Part shown: one piece after another, positions 21,658-31,383 of the stretch | Position numbering within the stretch: position 1 is the stretch's first letter | How the letters are laid out: every line of letters begins with the position of its first letter | DNA from: Desulfovirgula sp. | Lineage (GTDB): Bacteria > Bacillota > Desulfotomaculia > Desulfotomaculales > Desulfocucumaceae | Length of the DNA: 64,000 nt | Reading direction: 5' to 3' | Assembly: GCA_020725625.1 (NCBI GenBank) | Contig: DYET01000034.1 | Coordinates: 1-64,000 of the forward strand | Position numbers and translations under genes: made by a program | The notes under the pieces: generated by a model | The model's input: only the letters and a program-made list of their open reading frames with translations | Databases searched by the model: none | Told to the model about the DNA's origin: nothing

Positions 21658-22257
21658 GTGCTTATGGACAGCAGAGCGTATCACCTTTTGGGGGATCTGG
21701 GACTGGGGGGGCTGTTCGTAGGATCAGTCATCGAGGCCCTGGGCGCCCCTTTTCCCGGGGGTCTAATGCTGGTTCTGGCCGGGGTCCTGATCAGCAACGG
21801 CTGTCTGAACTACGCCGGGGCGCTTGCGCTTTCGGTGGTCGGATTCAACCTGGGGGCCACGGCTGCGTATTTCATCGGCAGGACCGTTGGCGAGCCGTTC
21901 TTCAGCAGGTTTGAGAAGTTGTTCAGGATTGACGGCCAAAAGCTGGACCGGGCCAGGGACTGGCTGGAGCAGTCCGCAGCAGCGTTCATTCTGGTCGGCC
22001 GGTTCGTGCCCATGGCCAGCAACCTGACTCCATACCTGGCAGGAATGAGCAGGCTGAGCCCGGCCCGCTTTTTGTTTTACAACAGTATCTTCGCCGTGAT
22101 CTGGGCCAATTTCAACCTTGCCTTGGGGTATTACTTCTCCCGCAGCTGGCAGTTGGTCATGAGATTCACCGAAACCCACCTTCCCTATATCGCCGGCGCC
22201 GCACTGGCGCTGTACCTGGCCGCTGCCCTGCTAATCAGGAGAAAATACAAAATATAA
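21658..22257 (+). CDS. DedA family membrane protein
   Basis: IEALGAPFPGGLMLVLAG, YFIGRTVGEPFFSRF, FILVGRFVPMASNLTPYLAGMSRLSPARFLFYN. Confidence 0.85.
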   Translation: MLMDSRAYHLLGDLGLGGLFVGSVIEALGAPFPGGLMLVLAGVLISNGCLNYAGALALSVVGFNLGATAAYFIGRTVGEPFFSRFEKLFRIDGQKLDRARDWLEQSAAAFILVGRFVPMASNLTPYLAGMSRLSPARFLFYNSIFAVIWANFNLALGYYFSRSWQLVMRFTETHLPYIAGAALALYLAAALLIRRKYKI

Positions 22258-22426
22258 AAGTCAGTTACATGGGTATTAAGGTGAATTTTCAAGCGGCCGG
22301 GAAGGAATCGGCCTCCATTCTGTTGAATATTATGAAAAATAATTAACGTACGTATATTGGCAATATTTTGTGCATTACACCATTTCTTCCATAACCCGAC
22401 AATAAAAAGATAGGAGCGAAAGACTG

Positions 22427-24031
22427 ATGAGAAGCGTGAATTACGAACCGCTTACCCCGGTAAGTTTCCTCAGGAGAAGCGCGGCGGTGTTTCCGAACAA
22501 AACCGCGGTGGTTTACAACGACCGGCGCTACACCTACGCGCAGTTTCACGAGCGGGTGAACAGGCTGGCCAGCGCCCTGAGCAAGGTGGGCGTCGGCAGG
22601 GGAGACAAGGTGGCCTTCCTGTGCCCCAACATCCCACCCATGTTGGAGGCCCACTTTGGAGTTCCCCTGCTGGGCGGGGTGCTGGTGAGCATAAACATTC
22701 GGCTATCTTCCAGGGAAATCGCCTACATCCTGAACCATTCCGACTCCAAAGTCCTGTTTGTAGATGCAGAGTTTGCCGGGCTGATTGAGCAGATAAAGGG
22801 GGAGATGCCGAACATCAAGACCATCGTCAACATTCTGGACGGAGTTTCCGAGAAGCCATTTGACGGACCGGAATACGAGGAATTCCTGCTGACCGGCGAC
22901 CCGGATCCTTTTCCCTGCCCGATCGAAGACGAGCTTGAGAACATAACCATCAATTACACGAGCGGGACCACCGGCCTGCCCAAAGGGGTCATGTACAGCC
23001 ACAGGGGGGCATATCTCAACGCGGTGGGCGAGGTCATGGAGCACCGGATGACTTCGGACTCGGTTTACCTCTGGACACTGCCCATGTTCCACTGCAACGG
23101 CTGGTGCTTCACCTGGGGAGTGACGGCCATCGGCGGCACCAACGTGTGCCTGCGCAGGGTGGTGCCCGAAGAAATATACCGCCTGATCGAAGAAGAAGGG
23201 GTCAGCCACCTCTGCGCCGCTCCCACCGTGCTGATCGCCATGGCCGGCTACCCCGGGGCCAAGGAATGCAGGATGAAGACCACCCTGAACGTCATTACAG
23301 CGGGGGCGCCGCCGGCCCCGACGGTGATCAAGAATATGGAGTCCATCGGGGCGGTAGTTACCCAGGTGTACGGCCTGACCGAGGTTTACGGGCCCCACAG
23401 CGTCTGCGAGTGGCAGAGGGAGTGGGATTCCCTGGACGCGGACGAGAGAGCCAGGATTAAGGCCCGCCAAGGGGTCCCGTACATCACCGCAGAGTTCATG
23501 GCGGTGGTGAATCCGGCCGACATGACCGAGGTTCCGGCCGACGGGGCAACCATGGGTGAAATAGTCATGCGCGGGAACAATGTCATGATCGGGTATTACA
23601 AGCAGCCCGAGGAGTCCAAGGAGGCATTTAGGGGAGGCTGGTTCCACAGCGGGGACCTGGCCGTCAGGCATCCCAACGGTTACGTGGAAATCAAGGACAG
23701 GATGAAAGACATCATCATCAGCGGTGGAGAGAACATTTCCACCGTCGAGGTGGAAAACGTCATCTACCAGCACCCCGACGTGCAGGAGGTGGCCGTGGTG
23801 GCCGTTCCCGACCCAAAGTGGGGCGAGGTTCCCAAGGCCTTTGTGGTGCCCAAGCCGGGCACCAGCCCCACCGCTGAAGACATCATCAAATTCTGCCGGG
23901 ATCACATCGCCAGGTTCAAGGTGCCCAAGCATGTTGAATTTGGTGAACTTCCCAAGACTTCAACCGGCAAGATTATGAAGTACCGCCTGAGGGAGAAAGA
24001 GTGGAAGGGGTACGAGAAGCGGGTCAACTGA
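22427..24031 (+). CDS. acyl-CoA synthetase (AMP-forming)
   Basis: ITINYTSGTTGLPKGVMYSHRG, GWFHSGDLAVRHPNGYVEIKDRMKDIIISGGENIS, PKTSTGKIMKYRLR. Confidence 0.93.
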   Translation: MRSVNYEPLTPVSFLRRSAAVFPNKTAVVYNDRRYTYAQFHERVNRLASALSKVGVGRGDKVAFLCPNIPPMLEAHFGVPLLGGVLVSINIRLSSREIAYILNHSDSKVLFVDAEFAGLIEQIKGEMPNIKTIVNILDGVSEKPFDGPEYEEFLLTGDPDPFPCPIEDELENITINYTSGTTGLPKGVMYSHRGAYLNAVGEVMEHRMTSDSVYLWTLPMFHCNGWCFTWGVTAIGGTNVCLRRVVPEEIYRLIEEEGVSHLCAAPTVLIAMAGYPGAKECRMKTTLNVITAGAPPAPTVIKNMESIGAVVTQVYGLTEVYGPHSVCEWQREWDSLDADERARIKARQGVPYITAEFMAVVNPADMTEVPADGATMGEIVMRGNNVMIGYYKQPEESKEAFRGGWFHSGDLAVRHPNGYVEIKDRMKDIIISGGENISTVEVENVIYQHPDVQEVAVVAVPDPKWGEVPKAFVVPKPGTSPTAEDIIKFCRDHIARFKVPKHVEFGELPKTSTGKIMKYRLREKEWKGYEKRVN

Positions 24032-24152
24032 CAATCCGGCCTGACATTCACGCATGCCGGGTCTTAAGCTGCAGGGCGCGGGATACCGGGAGGTTCGTCC
24101 CTTATCCCCGCCCCTAAAATTCTGTTAAATCAAAAAAACCGGCGGTGATACT

Positions 24153-25592
24153 GTGATTCACCGGGAAGGAGCAAAGGCGGCGGTGAAGGGCGGCAATTCA
24201 GCCGGGAACATATCGGCCGACCGGTTGCTGCAGGCGATTTTCAACAACCGGCACGAGGGCCTGGTGGTTGTTGACGGCCAGGGAGTCATCGGCCAGATCA
24301 GCGAATCACTGGTCGAAGCTCTCCAAAAAAGCCAGAATTACTTTATAGGCCGGCCAATCAGCGAAACCTGCCCGTATTTCCGCAAGGTGGCCAGGGTACT
24401 AAGGACGGGCAACCCCGAATTTGGAAAAATCCAGGCCATTGCCGGGAAAAGCGTGATGGTGGACTACATCCCGATTGCAGATCACGGTGAGATTACCGGG
24501 GCTCTGGTCAAGGTTACTTTCCTAAGCCCCCAGTACCCAAGGGAAAAGAGGTCAGCCCCGGGCAGGGGAAGATGCCGGGCGCCCTCGGCCCACGGCTACA
24601 CTGTCAAGTACACCATCGACGACATCCTCGGGTCCAGCCCTCAAATGATCGACCTCAAGGAGACCCTGCTGAAAATCGCTCCCAGGAATTCAAACGTTCT
24701 GATTACAGGGGAGTCGGGGACCGGAAAGGAGCTGATCGCCCAGGCCATCCACAACGCCAGCCTGAGAAGGTCAGGCCCCTTTGTCAAGATCAACTGCGCC
24801 GCAATCCCGGAAAACCTTCTTGAATCCGAGTTTTTCGGCTACGAGGAGGGCGCCTTCACCGGGTCAAAAAAAGGGGGGCAGGCCGGCAAGCTGGAACTGG
24901 CCAACAAAGGCACCGTCTTTCTCGATGAAATAGGAGAGCTGCCATTTCCCCTCCAGGCCAAGCTTTTGCGCTTCATCCAGGATAGGGAAATACAGAAGCT
25001 GGGCAGCGAGGAGACCCTGATATCCGACGTGCGCATTGTGGCTGCCACCAACGTCAACCTGGAGCAGCTGGTTAAATACAAGAAGTTCAGGGAGGACCTG
25101 TACTACCGATTGAACGTGGTCAACCTGAACATACCTCCCCTCCGGGAACGCAAGGAGGATATTGCCGAACTGGTTGCACACTTTATCGAGAAGTTCAACC
25201 GATCTTTCAAGTTCAAGGTGGCCGGAGTGTCGCCCGAAGTCCAAACCGTTTTTAACCGCTACTCATGGCCCGGCAACGTCAGGGAACTGGAAAACGTCAT
25301 CGAAAGGGCCTTCAACATCCTGGAGGGGAATGTCATCCTCCCGTCACACCTGCCTTCTGCCCTTTTAAGCCAGACCGTCTTCAACAGGGAGAAGTCGGAC
25401 CACCCCATAGACAATATTGCCTCGGCCCTGAACAAGGGGCAGACTCTCGAAGAGATCATGGACCAGCTGGAGAAGCTGGTCATCCTCCAGGCCCTGATGC
25501 TCAGTCACGGCAACAAGGCCAAAACCGCCCAACTGCTTAACATTTCCCGGCCCGGGCTATACAAAAAGATGGCCAAGCTGGGCCTGGCCTGA
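24153..25592 (+). CDS. sigma-54-dependent activator (PAS-AAA+-Fis HTH)
   Basis: VLITGESGTGKELIAQAIHNAS, EGAFTGSKKGG, WPGNVRELENVIERA, KAKTAQLLNISRPGLYKKMAKLGL. Confidence 0.93.
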   Translation: MIHREGAKAAVKGGNSAGNISADRLLQAIFNNRHEGLVVVDGQGVIGQISESLVEALQKSQNYFIGRPISETCPYFRKVARVLRTGNPEFGKIQAIAGKSVMVDYIPIADHGEITGALVKVTFLSPQYPREKRSAPGRGRCRAPSAHGYTVKYTIDDILGSSPQMIDLKETLLKIAPRNSNVLITGESGTGKELIAQAIHNASLRRSGPFVKINCAAIPENLLESEFFGYEEGAFTGSKKGGQAGKLELANKGTVFLDEIGELPFPLQAKLLRFIQDREIQKLGSEETLISDVRIVAATNVNLEQLVKYKKFREDLYYRLNVVNLNIPPLRERKEDIAELVAHFIEKFNRSFKFKVAGVSPEVQTVFNRYSWPGNVRELENVIERAFNILEGNVILPSHLPSALLSQTVFNREKSDHPIDNIASALNKGQTLEEIMDQLEKLVILQALMLSHGNKAKTAQLLNISRPGLYKKMAKLGLA

Positions 25593-25633
25593 GGCCTGTA
25601 CTCCCTTTGGAAAAGGAGGAGATAACCGTAGAC

Positions 25634-25723
25634 ATGATAACATTAGATAACGTAAATAAAAGTAAACATAATGTCAGTCCGGCCACCGCAAAACCCGAGC
25701 CGGGTGCCGCTGAGATGAGCTAG
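25634..25723 (+). CDS. possible 29-aa small ORF
   Basis: ATG downstream of aaaggaggag (long spacing); MITLDNVNKSKHNVSPATAKPEPGAAEMS*. Confidence 0.25.
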   Translation: MITLDNVNKSKHNVSPATAKPEPGAAEMS

Positions 25724-25773
25724 AAAACCATTAAACCCAAAAATAAGACCGCTCGCCCTCCGAAGAAATAAAA

Positions 25774-25789
25774 TGCCACATATTTTGCA
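25774..25789 (+). promoter_or_regulatory. candidate sigma-54 (-24/-12) promoter
   Basis: TGCCACATATTTTGCA versus consensus TGGCAC-N5-TTGCA: correct spacing, one mismatch in the -24 GG. Confidence 0.5.
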
Positions 25790-25910
25790 ATATTATGTAT
25801 TTTATTAATTTTAATTATTTTGCGAGAGGAGGTCAGGAACAGGGGTAAAAGGGATTTTTTATTAGGGGCGACAGACTGATTTGGATTTTTATAATCTTTG
25901 GAGGGTAAAA

Positions 25911-26177
25911 ATGGGCGGCATTCGGAAAGAGAGAGAGGGTTTTATTCCGAAATCGGGGCCGGCCAACAGAAATCAAAAAATACTGGCCAAGGAAGCCATT
26001 GTCAGCCTGCTGAAAAAAGGCCGGCATACACCCCGTGAAATTGCAGAACATTTCGGGCTCTCGGTGGACTTGGCCAGCGAGTTGGTTGAAGAGCTGGTCA
26101 GGGCCGGGAGGGTGCACAGGGAAAACGGCAAGCACCCGCTGGTACGCCTGAAGGAACCCATGGAAAAGTGGTCTTGA
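25911..26177 (+). CDS. small winged-helix/HTH DNA-binding protein
   Basis: ILAKEAIVSLLKKGRHTPREIAEHFGLSVDLASELVEELVRAGRVHR; ATG 25911 after ggaggg. Confidence 0.7.
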   Translation: MGGIRKEREGFIPKSGPANRNQKILAKEAIVSLLKKGRHTPREIAEHFGLSVDLASELVEELVRAGRVHRENGKHPLVRLKEPMEKWS

Positions 26178-26250
26178 TGAGGTGCGCCTGATATGCAGGC
26201 ATTTACCGCAGGCTGCTGCAGCAATAAATATAAATAAAGGAGGCATGTGA

Positions 26251-27912
26251 ATGGAAGTAGGAAAAATCACCATCGGGGGACTGGTGGACGAAATAGCCTC
26301 AAAGTTCCCCAACAACGATGCACTGGTTTACCCGGACCTGGGCATCAGGTATAGTTACGAACAATTTCGCCAGGTCTGCAACCGGGCGGCCAAGGCATTC
26401 ATGAAGCTGGGCCTGCAGAAGGGTGAAAAGGTCTCCATCTGGGCCAACAACGTTCCGGAATGGGTGATTGCCCAGTTTTCCACCGGCAAGATGGGAGCAG
26501 TGCTGGTTACCGTAAACACCAACTACCGTGCCTTTGAGCTGGAGTACCTCCTGAAGCAGTCCGACAGCACAACGCTTATTTTGATTGCCGGGATAACCGG
26601 TAACGAGTATCTGAACATGGTCTACGAACTTTGTCCGGAGCTCAGGGAATGCCAGCCGGGGCAGCTCAGGTCGGCCAGGCTGCCCCTGCTGAAAAACTTG
26701 ATCTTTTTGGGTAAGGAAAAGCATCCCGGCATGTTCACCTGGGACGAAGTGATGGCCATGGCAGATGAGGTAAGCGATGAGGACCTGGCTTCCCGGCAAG
26801 CCTCCCTGGACCCTCACGACGTGATTAACATGCAGTACACCTCGGGCACTACCGGGTTTCCCAAGGGAGTCATGCTCACCCATACCAACCTCATAGGCAA
26901 TGCCGTAAGCCTGGCCGAGTGCATGTCCTTCACCGAAAAAGACAGGTTATGCATACCGGTCCCCTTCTTCCACTGCTTCGGATGCGTTCTGGGCACCCTC
27001 ACCTGTGTGGTTTCAGGTGCCGCCATGGTACCCGTGGTGGCCTTCAAGGCCCAAAAGGTGCTGGAAACCATAGAGAAGGAAAGGTGCACAGCGGTGCACG
27101 GAGTGCCCACCATGTTCATCGCCGAACTGGAGGAAATGGAAAAGAAGCACTACGACACCTCGTCCCTCAGGACCGGAATTATGGCCGGCGCCCCTTGCCC
27201 CATCGAGGTTATGAAGGCCGTGGTAAACAAGATGGGGGCCAGGGAGATATGCATCACCTACGGCCAGACCGAGGCTTCCCCGGGCATCACCATGACCAGA
27301 ACCACCGACCCCATTGAGCTGAGGGTGAGCACGGTCGGCAGGGCCCTGCCCAACGTGGAGGTCAAGATCGTCGACCCCGCCACCGGGGAAACGGTGCCTC
27401 CAGGGGTGCAGGGCGAACTGTGCACCAGGGGATACCACGTCATGAAGGGCTACTACAACATGCCCGAGGCGACGGCCCAGGCCATAGACGGTGAGGGCTG
27501 GCTGCACACCGGAGACCTGGCCATCATGGACGAAAACGGCTATTGCAAAATCACTGGACGGCTGAAGGACATGATCATCCGGGGCGGCGAGAACATATAT
27601 CCCAGGGAAATTGAAGAATTTCTGTACACCCACCCGAAGATCAAAGACGTCCAGGTGGTAGGGGTTCCCAGTGCCAAGTACGGCGAGGAGGTTGTGGCCT
27701 TTATCCAGCTGAAGGAAGGGCAGACCGCCACCGAGGAGGAAATAAAGGAATTCTGCCGCGACAAGATATCCAGATTCAAGATTCCCGCCTTTGTACTGTT
27801 TGTAGACCAGTACCCCACCACCGCCAGCGGGAAGATCCAGAAATACAAGCTTAGGGAGCAGGCCACCAAGGTCCTGGGCAGAGAGAAGGACGCCAGCATA
27901 GAAACAGCCTGA
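26251..27912 (+). CDS. acyl-CoA synthetase (AMP-binding)
   Basis: MQYTSGTTGFPKGVMLTHTNL, GWLHTGDLAIMDENGYCKITGRLKDMIIRGGENIYP, PTTASGKIQKYKLRE. Confidence 0.93.
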   Translation: MEVGKITIGGLVDEIASKFPNNDALVYPDLGIRYSYEQFRQVCNRAAKAFMKLGLQKGEKVSIWANNVPEWVIAQFSTGKMGAVLVTVNTNYRAFELEYLLKQSDSTTLILIAGITGNEYLNMVYELCPELRECQPGQLRSARLPLLKNLIFLGKEKHPGMFTWDEVMAMADEVSDEDLASRQASLDPHDVINMQYTSGTTGFPKGVMLTHTNLIGNAVSLAECMSFTEKDRLCIPVPFFHCFGCVLGTLTCVVSGAAMVPVVAFKAQKVLETIEKERCTAVHGVPTMFIAELEEMEKKHYDTSSLRTGIMAGAPCPIEVMKAVVNKMGAREICITYGQTEASPGITMTRTTDPIELRVSTVGRALPNVEVKIVDPATGETVPPGVQGELCTRGYHVMKGYYNMPEATAQAIDGEGWLHTGDLAIMDENGYCKITGRLKDMIIRGGENIYPREIEEFLYTHPKIKDVQVVGVPSAKYGEEVVAFIQLKEGQTATEEEIKEFCRDKISRFKIPAFVLFVDQYPTTASGKIQKYKLREQATKVLGREKDASIETA

Positions 27913-28030
27913 TTGGCCGATATCACCCCGGGGCAACGGATTTTTGCAGGTATCGGCCCGGTCAACCGAACATGTGGGCAAGTTGAAAGAAGGGCTTGCC
28001 TAACATTTTGAAGCATGAAGGAGGGTAAAT

Positions 28031-29662
28031 ATGAGCCAGCACAACATGGTAGACTACGACAAAACGTACGCCGAGTTCAGGCTGGAGGTTCCCGAGTATT
28101 TCAACTTCGCCCGGGACGTGCTGGACAAGTGGGCGGAAGACCCCGGCAAACTGGGCATGTGGTGGATTGACGACTACGGCAACGAGGAGAAGAGAACATT
28201 TCTGCAGCTGTGCAACGACTCCCGCCGGGTTTGCAACGCGCTGGCCGGCCAGGGGGTGAAAAAGGGGGACGTGGTCATCGTCATCCTGCCCAGGCTGATT
28301 GAGTGGTGGGTAATCAACATCGCCTGCCTGAGGATGGGCGCCGTCATCAGCCCCGGCACCACCCAGCTTACAGCCAAGGACATCAGGTACCGCTTCGACG
28401 CCTCCGAGGCCGTATGCATCATCACCGACAACTCCATCGCACCCAGGGTGGACGAGGTAGTGAACGAGTGCCCGACGGTGAAGACCAAGATCATCATCGG
28501 GGATAAACGGGAGGGTTGGATCAACTACCAAGACCTTTTAGCCGGGGCTTCGGATGAGTTTGAAACCGCCAATACACGCAGCGACGACAACGCCATCCTG
28601 TATTTCACTTCGGGTACAACGGGCTACCCCAAGATGACCGTGCACACCCACGCCTCGTACCCGATTGGCCACAGGATAACCGGCTTACTCTGGATTGACC
28701 TTAAGCCCGGCGACCTGCACTGGAACCTCAGCGACACCGGCTGGGCCAAGGCCGCCTGGAGTTCCTTCTTCGGGCCGTGGAACGCCGGGGCCGCCATCTT
28801 TGTACACCACAGCCCCCGTTTTGACACCAAGAGAACCCTGGAGATTCTCAGCAAGTATCCCATCACCACCATGTGCGGGGCCCCCACCAACTACCGGATG
28901 CTGGTTCTGGAGGACCTCAAGGCCTATAAATTCCCGTCCCTCAGGCACTGCGTGGGTGCCGGGGAGCCGCTGAACCCCGAGGTCATCGAGATTTGGAAGG
29001 ATGCCACGGGACTTACCATCAGGGACGGTTACGGGCAGACCGAGACCGTGCTGCTGGCCGGCAGCTTTCCTTGCATAGAGCCCCGGTTCGGGTCCATGGG
29101 CAAGCCATCGCCCGGGTTTGACATCCAGGTCATAGACGATCAGGGAAATATCCTTCCGCCCAACCAGGAGGGCGACATTGCCATTAGGGTGAAGCCGGCC
29201 AGGCCGGTGGGACTGTTCAAGGAATACTGGAAGGATCCCCAGAAGACCGCCAGCGTTTACCGGGGGGACTGGTACATCACCGGCGACCGCGCATACCGGG
29301 ACGAGGACGGGTACCTCTGGTTCGTCGGCCGGGCCGACGATGTAATCCTGGCCGCAGGCTACCGCATCGGCCCCTTCGAGGTGGAGAGCGCCCTGCTGGA
29401 ACATCCGGCGGTGGCGGAGTCCGCTGTAGTATCCAGCCCCGACGAGATTAGGGGCGAGGTTGTCAAGGCCTTTATTGTCCTTGCTCCCGGTTACCAGCCG
29501 TCGGATGACCTGGTGAAGGAACTCCAGGAACACGTCAAAAAGGTCACCGCGCCTTACAAGTATCCCAGGAAAATAGATTTTGTGGAATCGCTTCCCAAGA
29601 CCATCAGCGGCAAAATCCGCAGGGTGGAACTCCGCGAGCGGGAGTGGGGCAAGAAGAAGTAG
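28031..29662 (+). CDS. acyl-CoA synthetase (medium-chain/ACSM-like AMP-binding)
   Basis: LYFTSGTTGYPKMTVHTHASYPIGH, WYITGDRAYRDEDGYLWFVGRADDVILAAGYRIGPFEVES, PKTISGKIRRVELR. Confidence 0.93.
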   Translation: MSQHNMVDYDKTYAEFRLEVPEYFNFARDVLDKWAEDPGKLGMWWIDDYGNEEKRTFLQLCNDSRRVCNALAGQGVKKGDVVIVILPRLIEWWVINIACLRMGAVISPGTTQLTAKDIRYRFDASEAVCIITDNSIAPRVDEVVNECPTVKTKIIIGDKREGWINYQDLLAGASDEFETANTRSDDNAILYFTSGTTGYPKMTVHTHASYPIGHRITGLLWIDLKPGDLHWNLSDTGWAKAAWSSFFGPWNAGAAIFVHHSPRFDTKRTLEILSKYPITTMCGAPTNYRMLVLEDLKAYKFPSLRHCVGAGEPLNPEVIEIWKDATGLTIRDGYGQTETVLLAGSFPCIEPRFGSMGKPSPGFDIQVIDDQGNILPPNQEGDIAIRVKPARPVGLFKEYWKDPQKTASVYRGDWYITGDRAYRDEDGYLWFVGRADDVILAAGYRIGPFEVESALLEHPAVAESAVVSSPDEIRGEVVKAFIVLAPGYQPSDDLVKELQEHVKKVTAPYKYPRKIDFVESLPKTISGKIRRVELREREWGKKK

Positions 29663-29938
29663 CAACCGGGCCGCCTTCCGGCCGGGTGGACGGAACGCCT
29701 CCCCGGCCGGAAGGTCGGTGAAAAAAGAACCTTAATACTGCCTGAGGGACCGGGGGGCTTAAAAATGCCCCCCTTTAGACGGGGCCGATCTTTTTGTTTG
29801 CACACAGTATTCCGGCCGGCTGACGGGTAAAAAAGGTTTAACAGAATGGATAAATGAGGTTATTGTTTTATTAGGCGGTGCTGATTTTGAGCCGGGGAAC
29901 GTTCCGATTTCCCGGTTTCCCGTACCTGCGGCTGAAAA

Positions 29939-30715
29939 GTGGAACGCGCCGCAAGACGACATGGTCGGCGTAAAAGGCTGGTGTGGATACTGGTGGAAGG
30001 GATCAAAAAGCTGTTCCCATTGGGCTGGTTTAACAGGGAAGAAAGGCAGGCGGACGCAGAGGGAGCCAGGAAGCTTGAAAAGTTCCGGGATCTGGTAAAA
30101 AAGAATGACTACCGCCTGAAGGACAACCATCCTCTCCGGGAATTGAAGCTGGTGGTGCTGGACACCGAGACCACGGGCTTAAGGCCCCAGGCGGGCGATG
30201 AAATAATTTCCATAGGGGCCTGTGTTATTCGGGACGGCAGGGTTTTGCCCCAGTTGTTTCACAGGCTGGTAAACCCCGGCCGCCATATACCGCCCTTCAT
30301 CACTGAACTGACGGGAATAAGCAACGAAATGGTGGCCGGGGCGGGAGACTTTTGCACGGTGATGTCGGAGTTCCTGGAATTCCTTCAGGACAGCGTGATT
30401 ATCGGCCACTCCATAGAATTCGACGTCAACTTTCTGAATTACAAGCTTAAGCCTTACCATGTCAGGATAAACAATTTTCTGGTGGACACCGGGATGCTTT
30501 CCAGGGCGCTGAACCCCCAGTGGAAAATCCACACCCTGGACAGCATTCTGGCAAACCTGGGCATTGAGCCCGAGGGAAGGCATACCGCCCTGGGGGACGC
30601 CCTGCTTACCGCCGGGGTTTTCCTCAACTTTTTGGATCGCCTGGAAGACTTAAAGGTTTTTACCCTTTGGGACCTGCGGTGCTACATCAGAAACGCCTTG
30701 ATGTACCGGTTCTAG
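29939..30715 (+). CDS. DnaQ-like 3'-5' exonuclease
   Basis: LVVLDTETTGLRPQAGDEIISIGA (ExoI), IIGHSIEFDVNFLN (ExoII), HTALGDALLTAGVF (ExoIII). Confidence 0.88.
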   Translation: MERAARRHGRRKRLVWILVEGIKKLFPLGWFNREERQADAEGARKLEKFRDLVKKNDYRLKDNHPLRELKLVVLDTETTGLRPQAGDEIISIGACVIRDGRVLPQLFHRLVNPGRHIPPFITELTGISNEMVAGAGDFCTVMSEFLEFLQDSVIIGHSIEFDVNFLNYKLKPYHVRINNFLVDTGMLSRALNPQWKIHTLDSILANLGIEPEGRHTALGDALLTAGVFLNFLDRLEDLKVFTLWDLRCYIRNALMYRF

Positions 30716-30900
30716 GGTGTGACTTGGCCCGGATAGTATTTTGCCTGCTTTTTTTCACCCCCTCAAATGCAGCATATGTTCACCGAAATACCCAAAAGGA
30801 GACTTGAAATACCCGGAACCGGGCGAGGAATGGGTAAAAAGTTCACGGACTGCGGTTAAACCGCCGTCAAAACACGAAAGTTCTGAATTAAAACAATTGA

Positions 30901-30933
30901 CACAATATAGCTACTATTACAAACAATATTGTG
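30901..30933. repeat. 8-bp inverted repeat, possible operator upstream of symporter operon
   Basis: cacaatat (30901-30908) and atattgtg (30926-30933), 17-nt spacer, overlapping a ttgaca at the left arm. Confidence 0.45.
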
Positions 30934-31059
30934 GTATTTTTTTAGGGATATACCGGGATCATCTGGTGAGAGGCAAATTTTTTCAACCGGGAGGGATGCG
31001 TATCGGTGCCATAGCTTAGCTTCTAAGAAAACATATAGAAAGGTAAAGGGAGTGAGATC

Positions 31060-31383
31060 ATGTCTGACAAGATTCATTACAAGGATCTGCCGCCCCTGGA
31101 CAGCGCCATTGTGAACCGCATGTCCAAGGAAATCAAAATCTGCATCTGGCTGTTCATAGTCTATGCGTTTTACCTGTTCATCGTCCCCATCCTGAATTTC
31201 AACGCCCCCGACTTCATGAAAACCAGGATCTGGGGGGGAATGTCCCTGACCTGGTTCCTGACCGCCATCGGGGCCAAGATAATGGCCTGGCTGATCGCGG
31301 CCATACACGTTTATTTCTACACCAAGGACTTTTATATCTCTGAAACATACGACCAGAAAACGGCGAAGGGGGCTGGAATGTAA
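31060..31383 (+). CDS. small membrane subunit associated with sodium/solute symporter (DUF4212-like)
   Basis: Two hydrophobic segments, C-terminal AAIHVYFYTKDFYISETYDQK; immediately upstream of SSS transporter. Confidence 0.7.
   Translation: MSDKIHYKDLPPLDSAIVNRMSKEIKICIWLFIVYAFYLFIVPILNFNAPDFMKTRIWGGMSLTWFLTAIGAKIMAWLIAAIHVYFYTKDFYISETYDQKTAKGAGM

Noticed and set aside
22703-23932. 409-aa minus-strand ORF inside acyl-CoA synthetase
   Set aside because: Antisense shadow; plus-strand protein has unmistakable AMP-binding motifs
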